Source: Closterium sp. Naga37s-1 (lineage: Eukaryota > Streptophyta > Zygnematophyceae > Desmidiales > Closteriaceae). From it: DNA of 64,000 nt. Below are positions 10,321-22,340 of this stretch, in pieces. The notes beneath the pieces were generated by a model. The model saw nothing but the letters and a program-made list of their open reading frames with translations, had not been told where the DNA came from and ran no database searches. The position numbers were made by a program, and so were the translations under genes. The stretch spans positions 438,501 to 502,500 of the forward strand of contig CANJKZ010000545.1 of assembly GCA_947471745.1 (NCBI GenBank), read 5' to 3'. The first letter of the stretch is position 1, and each line of letters opens with the position of its first letter.

Positions 10321-11338
10321 GTATCTCGGTCGGGCGCGGGCGGCTTGTGCATGGGAATCGATGCGAAGCGAGAAAGGATCTGCGCGCATCACATCATACC
10401 GTGGAAGCATCCTTGCAAGGGCGTGGAGCAGTCGCTCGGTATTGCTTGTGAATTCTGTTCTGTGGTTGGGGGAAGGAGGAAATTCGGTAGAGCGTAGACA
10501 ACTAGACAGGTTCGAACCATTGGAATCGCTGATGGCTCCCTACCTCGCCTACCTTCACTCGGCTTGGCACCACCTCTCATCCTTGAATTCGATGGGAGAA
10601 TGCTGATCCCACGCGCCACCACAGCGCTTTGGCAGGGAAATTGAGTACGTGGTGTGCAGCCCGAATCGCGAAGGGGCTTGGAACCACATGCGACTCGGGA
10701 GCAGATGGTGCGATTCGAATGTTCCATTATCAAATTGGCCAATAACCGTAATAGGCACTTGTTTAGAGGAGTCATTTGTGCCAGAATCGAATCCAGCGTG
10801 TGATACAGTACAGTTGCATCAAGCTTGCGCGACACGAACCGTACACGTCACAATCTGGGACGGTTCAACTGCTTTTGGCAACATTGCTTACCAGAACTCT
10901 TGTCAGGTGGTCTTGTACAGTGTTGTCTACAGTCTCAATGATAGCTTTTATTGTTTACTACATCAAGTGCTTCAGTACAAATGTTACCTTATAATCTTTC
11001 AGCATCTTTAATGGAGCAGCAAAAATTGATAAGCATACTGGTGAAGTCATGGGGCACTGCTTATGCGAGGTTTGGTATAAGCTTCTTTTATTCAAGCTTT
11101 ATATTTAGCAATTTCTACCATGTTTGGTTTCTCAAGACTGCACTTTGATCAACACAGGGGGTGCATTTATGTAAGCAGACATCCATGAATGATGTCTCTC
11201 AAACGCACGAGTACCAAGGTGCCTGTGAATGTGATGTGTACACGGTGCACACCCGCGCGTCACGAGAGCACAATGAACCGCGACGGTGAGCGACCTGACG
11301 ATCAGTTGAAGATCGATATTTGTATGCGTATACATTTC
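10321..11338. other. Unassigned stretch between the hAT-like element and copia C
   Basis: Frames up to 148 codons exist on both strands but none shows a family motif or consistent splice context. A box-B-like GGTTCGAACC occurs near 10510 without a matching tRNA fold. I see nothing that can be named here. Confidence 0.4.
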
Positions 11339-11478
11339 TGTCAAACTATGAAGACTTATATATGGTATAGTGAGTTGGATGTTAGGGGGAACAAATCTTT
11401 ATCGACATTTTGGTTGTATCCCTCCCTTTGACATAGTATGACCATTCTCTCGCTACTCAAGCTAGTAGGTTATTAAGA
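11339..11478 (+). repeat. 5' LTR of copia C
   Basis: It matches the 3' LTR at 25615-25758 across its length, including the shared block GAGTTGGATGTTAGGGGG. Similarity stops exactly at TTAAGA, where the primer-binding site begins on this side and flanking DNA on the other. Confidence 0.85.
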
Positions 11479-11490
11479 TGGTATCACGAG
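11479..11490 (+). promoter_or_regulatory. Primer-binding site of copia C
   Basis: TGGTATCACGAG directly follows the LTR and resembles TGGTATCAGAGC, the complement of the 3' end of plant initiator-Met tRNA used to prime copia minus-strand DNA. Confidence 0.75.
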
Positions 11491-11536
11491 TAAGTGAGTT
11501 CCTAGCCTAGCCCCGAATCGCCCCGCCCCTTAGCAC

Positions 11537-11990
11537 TGTTGGGCTGAGAAAAGCCCTTAGGATCTTTGCAAGGCTAAACTCAGAGTAGGAATGTTGTAGT
11601 TGCGGAAGCGTTTAATGAGAAGTATTGAACCACCTTGCGCTGGTATGTGAAGGCAAAGTAGATTCATTAAAACAAGGAGATACAAGGTTTTTATAAGAGT
11701 ACAAGGAATATGAAGAGATACAGCTAATAACCGTTTTACTGTTGCTGTTGCGGTTCGATACGGTGACGACTCGGGCAACTGCTCAATAACGAGTCAGTTG
11801 TTTGTCATTGCTGTCGCGCTGTATTTGTCAGGTCAAAGGTCGCTGACCTTTGACTTTCGCGTAACCTCCAGAAGTTACCTTTCTTCTTCAACCTCCGATA
11901 GTTGACTCGATGATGCTTCGTTGTGCTTTGCTTCGTTTACGGCTTAGTGTTTCAGCACACCAGAAGCGCTTAAATCACTTGTTTCCAACA
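11537..11990 (-). repeat. 3' LTR of copia B
   Basis: 454 bp, TGTTGG...CCAACA, colinear with the copy at 17346. It contains the near-palindrome GGTCAAAGGTCGCTGACCTT, also present in the other LTR. Confidence 0.92.
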
Positions 11991-14900
11991 CTCCCCTTCG
12001 CTTCTGGAGTGTCGTTGCTGGTGACGTGGCCTTGTCCAGTCAGCAGCATGCAGTACTCGAACTTCTGACTTCCGAGCTTATTGGTCAAGTAATCAGCTGC
12101 CATCTCGGACGTGGGGCAGTAGGACAGCTCGAGTCTCCCCTTCTCGATTTCGTCCTTCACGAAGAAATATCGTAGTGCGATGTGTTTCGTTCTGTTCGCA
12201 AATCCGCTCTTGTTTGCTATGCGGATCGCTGACTGATTGTCGCAGAACAGGGAGAAGCTGGGTAACTGGGCCAGCTTCGCCTCTTCCAGCAGTTCGTGAA
12301 GGTACAGTCCTTCTTTGGTGGCTGAGCAGAGTGCAATATATTATGCTTTAGCTGAGGAGAGAGCAATTAGTTCCTGCTTGCTCGACTGCCACGAGATGGG
12401 CCCGATAGGCTCGAGTCGGTAGATGTAGCCGGTGCGCGAGCGCCTGTTGTCAGAGTCGCCAGCATGGTCAGCGTCAACGTAGCCGATTAGCTTAGGCATC
12501 ATAGTTCCGTTCTTGTGGTAGGTTAGTCCGATCGTCGGGGTGCTGACGAGGTAGTGTAGTGCGCGATCGAGCTCCGCCATGTGCTCTGCTTCAGGTTTCT
12601 TGAGGTAGGTGGTGAGTTGGCTCGCAGAGTACGATAGATCCGGTCGGCAGGTGACGGCTGCGAAGAGCAGACACCCTAAGTTTCGTTGGTAGTCGCGTAT
12701 GCCGGTGGGCTTGAGCAGAGCGGAGATTTCTTTGTGACTTCCGGTGGTGTAGCGATATGGTGTGGAGATAGTAGTTGGGGTGAGTCCGAAGCGCTTATAG
12801 ATGGTATCGGCGTATTTCGCGGCGCTGAGGTAGATCGTGTTTTCTTCTTCGTGGATGTTGAGGTCGAGGTATTGTGTTACGGTAGACGAAACCGTGAGCG
12901 TGAGGTCCTGCTGCAGCTCCCCTTCGAACCAGGTCGTGATGCCGTCGGTAGAACCGATGTAAAGCAGGTCGTCTACGTAGACGATGAGTAGAATGTAGTC
13001 AGTGCCCTTTGTGAGTCGGTACATGCCCTGGTCGTGTGGTAGCTGGCGGAATCCGATGCGGATGAGTCGAACGTGTAGATACTGCTGCCACAGTCTCGGA
13101 GCCTGCTTAATGCCATATAGGGACTTCAGTAGTTGACAGACTTGGTTAGGATCTCCGTTGGAGCCGTGTGGTAGCTCGACAAAGATCTCAGCGTCAACAG
13201 ATGCGTAGAGGAAGGCGTTGGCGACGTCGATTTGACGTAGTTTCTTCTTCTTCATAGCGGCTATCGCGAAGAGAATCCGTAGGGAGGTGTGTCGGCTGAC
13301 CGGCGCGAATGTCTCGGTGAAGTCGCGTCCGTGCTCTTGGTCGAAGCCGCGTACGACCCAGCGTGCTTTGAACTTGTCGATGGTGCCGTCTGCTTTGGTT
13401 TTCACACGGAAAACCCATTTTCCGGTGAGTACCGTTTTGTTGCGAGCCACGCCAATGGGAACAATTTTCCAGGTGTTGCGTTCTTCTAGCGCCTTCAACT
13501 CCCTGTCCATGGCTTTGCGCCATTTTTCCTTATGCTCCCCCCCCAGAGCCTGCTGAACTGTGGCAGGCTCCTTAGGTGGCGCCGAGCCGTGGACTGCGGT
13601 GACGAGGCCAAGTATCTGCAGTCCGCTCTGTGTGTAGCGGGGGAGAGTTGTGTCCTCGGGATAAGCTGCTTCGTCACCTGCTTCTGGGTCAGGTAAGAAA
13701 TTGGGTCCTATGCGTTCGGCTTCGTTGGTGTTGACTCGGGCGGGTGTAACGTAACTAGTGTCGGCAAAGTCGTAGAAGACTTCGGCGTTGATGCTCTCAC
13801 GAGGGTTGTCATCCATTGGGATGTCCACCAAACAGTAGGGAAGAGGTCCGGCTTCTTCCGAAGCTCCGTCCATGGTCAGCTCGTCCAGGTCAGCTTCATC
13901 TTTTGCCGAAGCGAAGGCCCGGTAGCCACGAAATCCGCCTGTGACATCCCGTGAGGTTTCCAGGTTGTACAGGTACGTTGGGAGGGTGAGACGTTCGTAG
14001 AAAATGACATCATGTGCTGCCACTGTTTCTTTTGTATTGATGTCGAAAATCTTCCATGCGTTGTAATGTTTTTCGATGCCCAGGTGTAGCCCCCATTGTG
14101 CGCGTTGGGAGAATCGACCGGCGCGTGCAGCTGGGGGTCAGTATTGTACCATGCAGCCGAACACTCGTAACATTTTTGTGTTGCCCAATTTCCCTGTCCA
14201 CAGCAGATGCGGTGATGCATTGTTCGGGAGTGATGATGACGAAAGCAAGTTGTGGAGTAGGACAGAATGGTCCATCGCCTCAGGCCATTGGTGGTTGGGT
14301 AGTCGCATGCCACGTAGCAGTTTGCGCATGGTGTTCTGGAGGGTCCTGTTCATCCTTTCTGCCACACCTTGCTGCTGATGAGCGTAGGGAAGAGAGAGGA
14401 GTCTCTTGATGCCTCTCTCCGCCAGGTACTGTGTGAACCTCTGTGATGTGTATTCTCCTCCCCCGTCTGACTGGAAACTTTTCGGCTTCACCCCTGACTC
14501 TCGTTCTGCTACTGGGAGCCAGGCGACGAAGGCTTCGAAGGCCATGTCGCGACTCGGGAGGTTAAGGTGCCAGACGTATCGTGTGGCGGCGTCGATGAAG
14601 GCGATAACGTAGTTGTACGCTCCTTGACCGGGCTCGCGATTGTATAGTATGTCGCTGTAAACTTTCTACAGAGGTGCGTATGCCGGTGCACTTGGGTTGT
14701 GGTGAGGGACGAAAGGCTGATGCGGTAAGTCGGCTTCAGGGCAGGTGAGACATGTTCCTTGCACTCGTTGGAGTTCTCTTCCGTCGGGTAGGAGTAGGGA
14801 GTCTTTGTCAAGTACGCCTGCTCTTATCGTGTTATTTAACGTCGTGTTGCTCGGGTGTCCCATTCGTGCGTGCCAGATGTCTTCACCAGCGCGATGTCCG

Positions 14901-15035
14901 GGTGAGCGCCTTCGGAGTTGGTGTAAAAGCCGGCGGTGAAGTTTGCGCTTCGATGGACTTCTCGTGGAGTTGGATTCAGCTGCTGCGCGGGGGTCGGTGG
15001 TGTGTTGTCGACGAAAACCGGTGCCGTTGAAGGGC

Positions 15036-15165
15036 CAGCGATTGGTGCCGATGTTGTCTCTGCTGCTGCCGATGTTGTCTCTATTGCTGCCGATGTTGTC
15101 TCTGCTGCTGCTGATGTTGTCTCTGCTGCTGCCGATGCTGTCTCTGCTGCTGCTGATTGAATTGT
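15036..15165 (-). repeat. 21-bp coding repeat in copia B pol
   Basis: About six copies of a unit read on the plus strand as GATGTTGTCTCTGCTGCTGC encode AAETTSA heptapeptides between the protease and integrase parts of copia B. Confidence 0.8.
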
Positions 15166-15486
15166 TGCTAATGCTCTCGTTGTTTCTGTTTCAGGTATGG
15201 TGTGTGAATACCAGAAGCCACCGGGGCTGAAGTCAGGGTCAAGGTCCGGTGGGTGTGTCCAAGAGGTGAAGGTCACGATTCCGTCGCTGTCGGCGGTGCC
15301 TAAGTCTGGAACAAAGTCGAGGACGAAGACGTTGTTTTTCAACACTGCTTTCCTGATGTAAAGTCTGCCTTTCCCGTGATACAACTTGAACTCCTGGGTG
15401 GTGCTATCTGCTTCGAGATGAATGCCTTTCGCCATCAGTTGACTCACGCTTAGTAAGTTGTAGCCGAGTCCCTCCGCGATTAGAAC

Positions 15487-15629
15487 TGTCAGAATGTTAT
15501 ATTTGTCTAGCCTGCAGTGGGGTACTCTATAGCGAGTACAGCCCAAATTAGGGTTTCCTATATGTACTCAACTGCCTGCTAGTGCAAACCCTCTTCCCTG
15601 TTCTAACTTTCTACCAACTATTTCTCACA
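15487..15629 (+). mobile_element. Solo copia LTR inserted in copia B
   Basis: It starts TGTCAGAATG, ends TTTCTCACA, and is flanked on both sides by AGAAC (15482-15486 and 15630-15634), a 5-bp target duplication typical of Ty1/copia integration. It belongs to the same LTR family as 4864-5007. No internal sequence is present, so it is a solo LTR left by recombination between two LTRs. It splits the protease region of copia B. Confidence 0.9.
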
Positions 15630-15796
15630 AGAACCTTTGACATCTGTAGTATCACGTTTGTTTCTCTTGACTGAAGTTGAACAACTCCTTGTCGTCGTGT
15701 GCGCAGGTTTTGATTGTTGGCAATGGTGATGACGACTTCGCGCTGGAGTTGATGTTCGCGTTGAACGAAGCGACCCGAGGAGCACATATGCTGTCC

Positions 15797-17122
15797 TCAG
15801 CAACTGTCCAAGAACCAAGTGTCTTTCCCGGATGGCTCGCTCTGAGCGATGGCTGCGTATGTCGGGTTTGGCTCCAGTGTCTCGCGGCGAGGGGTGCTTT
15901 CGTCAAGTTGTTCTTCTGGTGAGTAGTACGGAGGTGACTCAGTGATGCAGGAGTCTGACAGTCTCGCCATGCAGCTCACGATGTTTCTTGTCCCTTGTGC
16001 AGGTTGAGTTGTCGGTGTTCCTTGAGCTTGAGGAGTGGGATGCGCTTGTGTAGAGGCGACTTGACTGCTTGAAGGCCGAAGTTGTCGTTGCGGTGGTGCT
16101 GACTGTCGCAGATTAGGGCAGTGTGTACGGGGGTGTCCAGACGTCTTGCAGAGATGGCAAAACGGCGGTACGTGCTGCTGTTGTTGTTGTTTGTTTTGTC
16201 GGTTGGAGTTGTTGAAGCGCCGTTGGGTGTGGAATGCGAATTCAGGTGCTGATGCCTTTTTCTTGTGTCGTTCCTCGTGCAGGTCCATGTCTTGTTGTTC
16301 GGCGTGAATTTCGGCGCAGAGTGCCGCTTCGGAAATCTTCCCGTGGGCTCGAAGAATGGCTCGGGTGGAGCGCCAATGAGGACCAAGTCCAGTGATGACG
16401 ATCGTGACGAAGGCTTCTTCAGATATCGAACCTCCGCATCGAAGAAGTTTGTCGTGCAGTTCGCGACAGCGGCTGATATACGCCATCCCCTTTTCGCCGG
16501 GTTTCATTTCCACTGTTGTCAGTTGTGCCATCAACCGACTCTGATTGACACAGTCTGTTGCTTGATACAGGTTCTTCAAGTGGTTGTACGCGAGCTCGGC
16601 GGAGTTGCCGTATCCTCGATAAGAGCGGATGTTCTGCTGCTGGTTTGGAGTTAGATTCCTCAGCAGAGTCGTGTAAGCCATCATTGACTGATACGTGTAC
16701 TGCTGCTTGTCGTATTGCGTCCCGTGTGTTGGGTATGGCAGGGACCCGTCGAAGAATCCAAGAATCTGCGCGCCTTCCATCATCAGCTCAAATTTGAATG
16801 ACCAGGTATAGAAGTCATTTCCGTCGAAAGGTGTTGATGTCTGAAGTTTCAAGACGTGCGCGAATTGCGATTGAACCTGAAGTGCGTCCAGTGTCTTTTC
16901 TTGTTCAGGAGAAGGCTGTTGACGCGGCATGAAGCTGATGGAGCCGCGTTGAGGCTCGTACGGAGCGAAGGTGGGTTGCTGCTGGTTTCCGCGCGCATAG
17001 GATGAACCGTCAAGGCTCATGGGCGTGACGTCGTAGTTGTTGTTGCTGATGTTTGACTGCGCAGGTGCCGTTTGCTGATGTTGTTTGTAGAACGACATGA
17101 AGGAGAAGAATTTCTCCATCAT
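15797..17122 (-). pseudogene. Copia B gag polyprotein (open frame, 441 codons)
   Basis: The frame opens MMEKFFSFMSFYKQHQ and contains the UBN2/copia-type gag core (FDGNDFYTWSFKFELMM, YNHLKNLYQATDCVNQSRLM) and a nucleocapsid zinc knuckle CHLCKTSGHPRTHC, which fits CX2CX4HX4C. It runs straight into the protease start DTWFLDSC and then hits a stop where the conserved Gly-Ala should be. The gag itself is intact; the element is classed as a pseudogene because pol is not. Confidence 0.88.
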
Positions 17123-17333
17123 TCTTGGGTCGAAGCCTGTCGCTTGATTCGCGGGAGTTTCAGTAGACTCAACTGCTGGTCTTGTTGCTGTACCTCCCTC
17201 TGTCTACAGGCCAGAGACTGGAGGTGGAGTAGGAGTAGTGTCGGGAGAGCCGTTAGAGGAGCTTCTCTTCTTCTGTGTTGCCATGCCTTTTGATGTTGTA
17301 GGTGTCTTGGAGGTAGTTGAGTTTGCCTTGAAA

Positions 17334-17345
17334 GCTCTCATACCA
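17334..17345 (-). promoter_or_regulatory. Primer-binding site of copia B
   Basis: The minus strand reads TGGTATGAGAGC directly next to the 5' LTR, matching the initiator-Met tRNA complement TGGTATCAGAGC at 11 of 12 bases. Confidence 0.85.
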
Positions 17346-17799
17346 TGTTGGGCTGAGAAAAGCCCTTAGGATCTTTGCAAGGCTAAACTCAGAGTAGGAA
17401 TGTTGTAGTTGCGGAAGCGTTTAATGAGAAGTATTGAACCACCTTGCGCTGGTATGTGAGGGCAAAGTAGATTCATTAAAACAAGGAGATACAAGGTTTT
17501 TATAAGAGTACAAGGAATATGAAGAGATATAGCTAATAACCGTTTTACTGTTGCTGTTGCGGTTCGATACAGTGACGACTCGGGCAACTGCTCAATAACG
17601 AGTCAGTTGTTTGTCCTTGCTGTCGCGCTGTATTTGTCAGGTCAAAGGTCGCTGACCTTTGACTTTCGCGTAACCTCCAGCAGTTACTGTTCTTCTTCAA
17701 CCTCCGATGGTTGACTCGCCGATGCTTCGTTGTGCTTTGCTTCGTTTACGGCTTAGTGTTTCGGCACAACATAGGTGCGTAAATCACTTGTTTCCAACA
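17346..17799 (-). repeat. 5' LTR of copia B
   Basis: 454 bp, same length and ends as the copy at 11537-11990. Promoter and start of element transcription on the minus strand would lie here. Confidence 0.92.
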
Positions 17800-17804
17800 A
17801 GCAC

Positions 17805-18857
17805 GTCGTGCCCTGTCCCCTTAGCAGGCCGCGCCCTGTCCGTTCGCAGGCCCCGCCCCTAGCCTGCCCTGTCGTCACGCTCCTTACCCGTCCGCGCCCC
17901 ACCCTGCCCCTTACCCTCGCGCGCAACCCGTGCGCCCCACTAGCTCGCACGGTCGCACGCGCGCGCAGCCACGCATATGCAGCAGCGCATGCGCACGCGG
18001 GTGCACGTGCACCAGCAGTACGAATAGCAGCCGCGCGCTGCAGCTGCCGTCCGCACGCACGCTCGCCACCCGTGCACAATAGCGTCAACACGCATAGCAG
18101 CAGCCGCACGCGCTGCAGCAGCCGCGAGCACGCACGTCACTGCATGCGTGCGAGCAGCAGCCTCCCGTGCACGCAGCAGCCATTGCACGCACGGCTTCAG
18201 CAGCAGCTGCACACTCCTCTGCAGCCACTCGCACGCACGCCCTGCAGCAGCTGCAGCCATGCGCGTGCAGCGGCAGCAAGCGCAGCACCAGCCTCCGCAT
18301 CTACAGCGAGCGCAGCAGCTGCATCCCGTGCTCTAGAATCCGTTCCTAACCACTACTATCCGCCCCTACCAGCTCCTCACCTCTCCTATCCGCCTCTATC
18401 CGCTCCTCACCGCTCCTAACCGCTCAGACCCGCCTCTAACCGCTCCTCACCGCTCCTAAACGCTCTCGACCGCACTCCACCGCTTTGAACCGTACCTGAC
18501 CGCTCCCCACCGCACTTGAACGCACCCAACCACACCTTCCTGCACGTGCAGCACCTTCCTACCGCCTACGGCCACTGGCTTTCCACTTACAGCGGCTGGC
18601 GGCCGCAGTACTCTCTACTAGCGTGACCTAGGCTGGACCCTCTGACTTCATTTGTCCCTCGCCTCGCTTGGTTCTCAATTAGCACTTAGGCCTTGCTCGT
18701 TACTCGTTTCGCTCGTTACTCATTTCGGCTCGTCCTAGCCTCGCCACTCTGGCTTAGGTCGCTCCTAGCTCAGGCTGTTCCTCGCCTCGTCTCTTCGGGC
18801 ACCGTACGCCTCCGGCCCCTTCTAGCTCTGCGCTTCTAGGCCGGTGGTTCCATCGTT
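17805..18857 (+). other. Leader of copia C resumed after the nested insertion
   Basis: C-rich sequence continues the leader interrupted at 11536. From 17940 to 18330 it is dense in GCACGC and CAGCAG words. From about 18340 to 18520 a degenerate 11-bp unit resembling CCGCTCCTAAC is repeated. No protein motif was found before the gag ATG at 18858. Confidence 0.6.
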
Positions 18858-20412
18858 ATGGCGGCCCCTCGTGTACTGCGCTTTGATGCTGAGGGTAGAG
18901 CCCTAGAGTTCCCCTCCTGGCTCATCCGTGCTGAGAGGTTTCTCAAGAGCCAGCGCCAGGACAATGATACGCTCTGGGCGCATGCTTTCGGTGACCTGCC
19001 TGAGCCTCCGTCCCCTCCTGACCTGGGTGGTGAGCCTGACGAGGCGGCCCAGGCGCGCTTCGATAAAGCCCGTACCGCTCGTTCAGTGTGGCAGTCGCGT
19101 GACGCTGCGGCATGCATTGCCCTCTCCAGCCTTCTCCCCAAGACTGAGGAGGTTCACTTCTCTCAGGTTCGATTTGCCAAGGACTTGCTCACTGCCATTA
19201 AGACATTACTCCACTCCCACCTCCGCCTCCCTTGGTCGCCTCTTTCTGCCGTTTCTCTTTCCTGACTTAGGCTCGTTTGACCGCGCTGTTGATCTTATCA
19301 CCCACCTGCGTTCGCTAGACGTCAGCTATCGTGCTGCTTGTACTGAGGCTCAGCTTGCACTACTCCCCCCGCCCATGGCGATCACTATTCACTTTATCGC
19401 CACTAGCCTCCCTGACCGACTTGCACCTGTCCGTGACGAGCTTCTTCGGAAGCACCCTAGTGAGCTCACCATCGATGTCCTTGAGACCGCTCTCAAGGAA
19501 ATCAAGAGCAATATCCTCTCCGTTTCCTCCGCATTTGGCACCGTAGTTCCCCCGCTCTTTCAGGGGTGCACTGTCCCACAGCTTCCCACCTTCACAGCTT
19601 CCCACCTTCACTGCTTCTCTTGCATCTACTGCGTCTCCTTCTCTTTTGGAGACTGCGGCCGTGTCCACCGCGGGTGGGCGATCCAGGGGTAAGGGAGGTA
19701 AGAGAGGGGGGAAGGGTGGGGGCGCTGGTGGTGGTGGCGGAGGTGCCGGAGGCTCTGGTGACACTAGTGCGTCTGGTGGAGGCGACACTGGGAGCGGCCC
19801 TGCGCCTGCGGGCCCGACGGGAGAGGGTGCTGGTGCGGTCACGTGGTACACGGCACATCGGCGGCAGCAGTCCCAGCAGCAGCAGCCACAGTCAGGACAC
19901 CGCAGCAGCAGGACCAGCCGCAGCAGCAGGTTCAGCGGCAGGTGCAGCAGCAGCCTCTGCAGTGGGGACCTGGTGGACCTGGGAGCGCTGGTCGTGGCGG
20001 TAGTTCGCCCAGCTCGACATTGCGTGGTGTCACTCTGCCTCCCTGCCCGTACGTGGTTCAGTCAGGCGGTCGTGCGGGTTTTCGCTGTGGCCGTTTCCAC
20101 GCTCCAGGTCAGTGCTTTGCGCAACTTACTGACCGCGTCCGCGCACAGTTCGGCCTTGGCCCCGCTCCGGAGAGGGCCCCGCTTGCTCGCTCTCATGGAC
20201 TTGCTTTGTGGGACTTTGTCTGCGGCAGAGTTAGTAGATGCTTTAGACTCTGTTTCTGTGATGTATGCTGATGTTGATTATAGTGCTGCTGGATCTGTTT
20301 GCTCGCGTGTTTGTTGTTTAGGTTCTTTGCCTGTTGGTAGTGTAGATCTTTGTCTCTCTAGTCTAGGTGCTTGTGTAGCTACCAGCCTAGGTGCACCTAC
20401 GGCTGAGGCGTC
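18858..20412 (+). pseudogene. Copia C gag (frameshifted)
   Basis: The frame begins MAAPRVLRFDAEGRALEFPS and shows a gag core (WLIRAERFLKSQRQDNDTLW). It shifts near 19215-19260 into a frame reading FDRAVDLITHLRSLDVSYR and again near 19640 and after 19843. A Gly-rich stretch (about 19690-19800) and a Gln-rich stretch (about 19860-19960) precede CGRFHAPGQCF with an upstream CPY, a zinc-finger-like C-x3-H-x4-C arrangement that differs from a standard CCHC knuckle. Multiple frameshifts make it non-functional. Confidence 0.82.
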
Positions 20413-22009
20413 GCTGTCCTTCACGCTGGACTCTGGCGCGTTGCAGTGCTTCTTCCGCGACCACACAACTCTCACACTGCTTCTTGCTGCGGTTCCGGTT
20501 GCACTGGCTGATCCTACTTCAGGACCAGCGGTTGCACGCAGATCTACCACCCTCCCGTGCCAAGTTGTCCCCTCTGGTGTCCTTAGAGGTCTCCACATCC
20601 CCTCGTTCACTCATAACTTGGTGGGTGTTGGATACCTCCAAGATAGGGGGATCACAGTTACCTTTCAGGGAGGCGGGAGGACTGCAGTCTGCACGGACGC
20701 TGCCACCGGTGTCGTTCTTGCCACGTTTACCAGAGAGTCCCGCTCTGGTCTCTACGTTCTGCACACTGAGCGCTCCCAGGTAGCTGCGTCCCCTTAGGTT
20801 GTTGCGTCCCCTCAGGTTGCGGTGTCCGGCCAGGTGGCTGTGTCCGGTCTGGTTGCTGCGTCTTGCTCTTGTCAGTCACTCTCTCACCCGACAGTCTTGT
20901 GGCACCTCCGTCTTGGTCACCCGTCTCTCCCACGCCTCCACAGCATGGCTAGTCAGCGTCTTGTCTCAGGTCTCCCGCGCGTCTTTGCGTCGCCCCCTCC
21001 TTCGCCTGCGCCGTTGTGCACTTCTTGCGTTGAGGGTCGGCTGCGCGCCACTCCTCACTCCTCCTCCCTTCGTCCGGCCACTGCACCTTTCCAGACTCTC
21101 CACTTGGACGTCTGGGGCCCCGCCCCTCGCCCTGGGCCTGAGAGGGAGAGTTTTTCTCTAGTGGTCGTTGAGGACTACTCCCGCTACACCACCGTGTTCC
21201 CTCTGGCGAAGAAGTCCGACGTGACTTCTACGCTGATCCGGTGGTTGCTGGCCACTGAGACTACACGTGGCCGTCGTGTTAGTTGTCTTCACTCCGACCG
21301 TGGGGGCGAGTTTCGCTACGGCATTCTTCGCGGATTCTGTAGCGAGCAGGGCATCACCCAGTCCTGGACGCTTCCAGAGTCCCCACAGCAAAATGGGGTT
21401 GCTGAGCGCCGCATAGGCTTGGTCATGGAGATTGCCCGTACCTCCATGATCCATGCGCCTGCGCCCCATTATTTGTCTCCCTACGCGGTTCGTTACGCCG
21501 CCCACCAACTGAACCTCTGGCCTCGTGTCTCTCGGCCAGGGGCTTCACCGACCAGTCTTTGGACCGGGTCCCCTGGTGTTGCATCGGAGTTTCGAGTCTA
21601 GGGCTGCCTTGCGCTTGTCCGCGATACCTCTGCGGACAAGCTCTCGGCCCGCGCCTTCCCCGTGTCTTCCTTGGTTTCCCGATGGACTCCTCTGACTACA
21701 CCTTTTACCACCCGCCCCTCCACCAGTTCCTTGACTTTCGTGACGTCCGGTTTAGCGAGTTCGTGTCCTACTACACCCGGTACCCCTGTCGAGGTCTCCC
21801 GGTTCCCCCCCCTCCCCTTTTTCTCGCCCCCTCTCCTCCTCCTGCTCCCGCTCCTCCGGTACCCCCGCCCCCCCCTGGTCCTGCCCCGTCAGGTGTGTCC
21901 CACGCTACCCCTCTACCCTTGGTCGTGCGTCAGGTAGCGTCTCCGCAGTCGTCCTCCCGGTCCCCTCAGCAGCCTTCGGCACTTCCGCGACAGGTTACTG
22001 TGGACTCCG

Positions 22010-22340
22010 GGGGCGCTGGAGCTGGAGGTGCTGGCGCTGGAGGTGCTGGTTCCGGGGGTGCTGGTGTTGGGGGCACAGACGCTGGGGGTGCTAGTTCTGA
22101 GGGTGGTGGAGCTGAGGGTGTTGGCGCTGGAGGTACTAGTTCTGAGGGTGCCAGAGCTGAGGCTACTGGCGCTGGAGGTGCTCGTCCTGGAGGTACTCTT
22201 ACTGGGGGTGCTGGCACTGGCAGTGCTTGTTATGGGGGTGCTCGTCTTGGGGACGTTAGTTCTAGGGGTGCTGGAGCTGGAGGTGCTAGTTCTGAGGAGA
22301 CTGGAACTAGAGGTACTGCTACTGTGGTGCCTACGCCACC
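22010..22340 (+). repeat. Gly-rich coding repeats in the copia C linker
   Basis: Short GGTGCTGGCGCTGGA-type units encode GGAGAGGAG pentapeptide-like repeats between integrase and reverse transcriptase, the same position as in copia C1 at 1785-2620. Confidence 0.8.

Larger units (their letters stand above)
11993..15796 (-). pseudogene. Copia B pol: protease, integrase, reverse transcriptase and RNase H (disabled)
   Basis: Read on the minus strand, protease remnants are followed by the solo LTR at 15629-15487, then LLSVSQLMAKG, an Ala/Thr/Glu repeat (15165-15036), and the integrase with MGHPSNTT, FQSDGGGEYTSQRF and HQQQGVAERMNRTLQN (about 14860-14330). The reverse transcriptase has KARWVVRGFDQ, the intact catalytic YVDD (near 12975) and RNase H motifs (VDADHAGD, SSAKA). 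Breaks: a stop right after FLDSC at the protease site (15797), a frameshift near 14870, TAG at 14666, a stop at 14138 and TAA at 12341, after which the frame continues to about 11993. It is a non-functional but fairly complete pol. Confidence 0.88.
11537..17799 (-). mobile_element. Ty1/copia retrotransposon B inserted in copia C
   Basis: It is bounded by two 454-bp LTRs (11537-11990 and 17346-17799) starting TGTTGGGC and ending TTCCAACA, and flanked by the 5-bp duplication AGCAC at 11532-11536 and 17800-17804. On the minus strand, primer site TGGTATGAGAGC (17345-17334) follows the 5' LTR, one base off the initiator-Met complement, and a purine-rich tract (AGAAGCGAAGGGGAG) precedes the 3' LTR. 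Gag, protease, integrase, reverse transcriptase and RNase H follow in Ty1/copia order. The LTRs differ at roughly 15-20 positions by eye, clustered at their ends, which suggests a moderately old insertion. Confidence 0.93.

Noticed and set aside
10480-10560. Possible tRNA gene at a GGTTCGAACC box-B-like sequence
   Set aside because: No acceptor stem, anticodon arm or fitting box A could be drawn around it.
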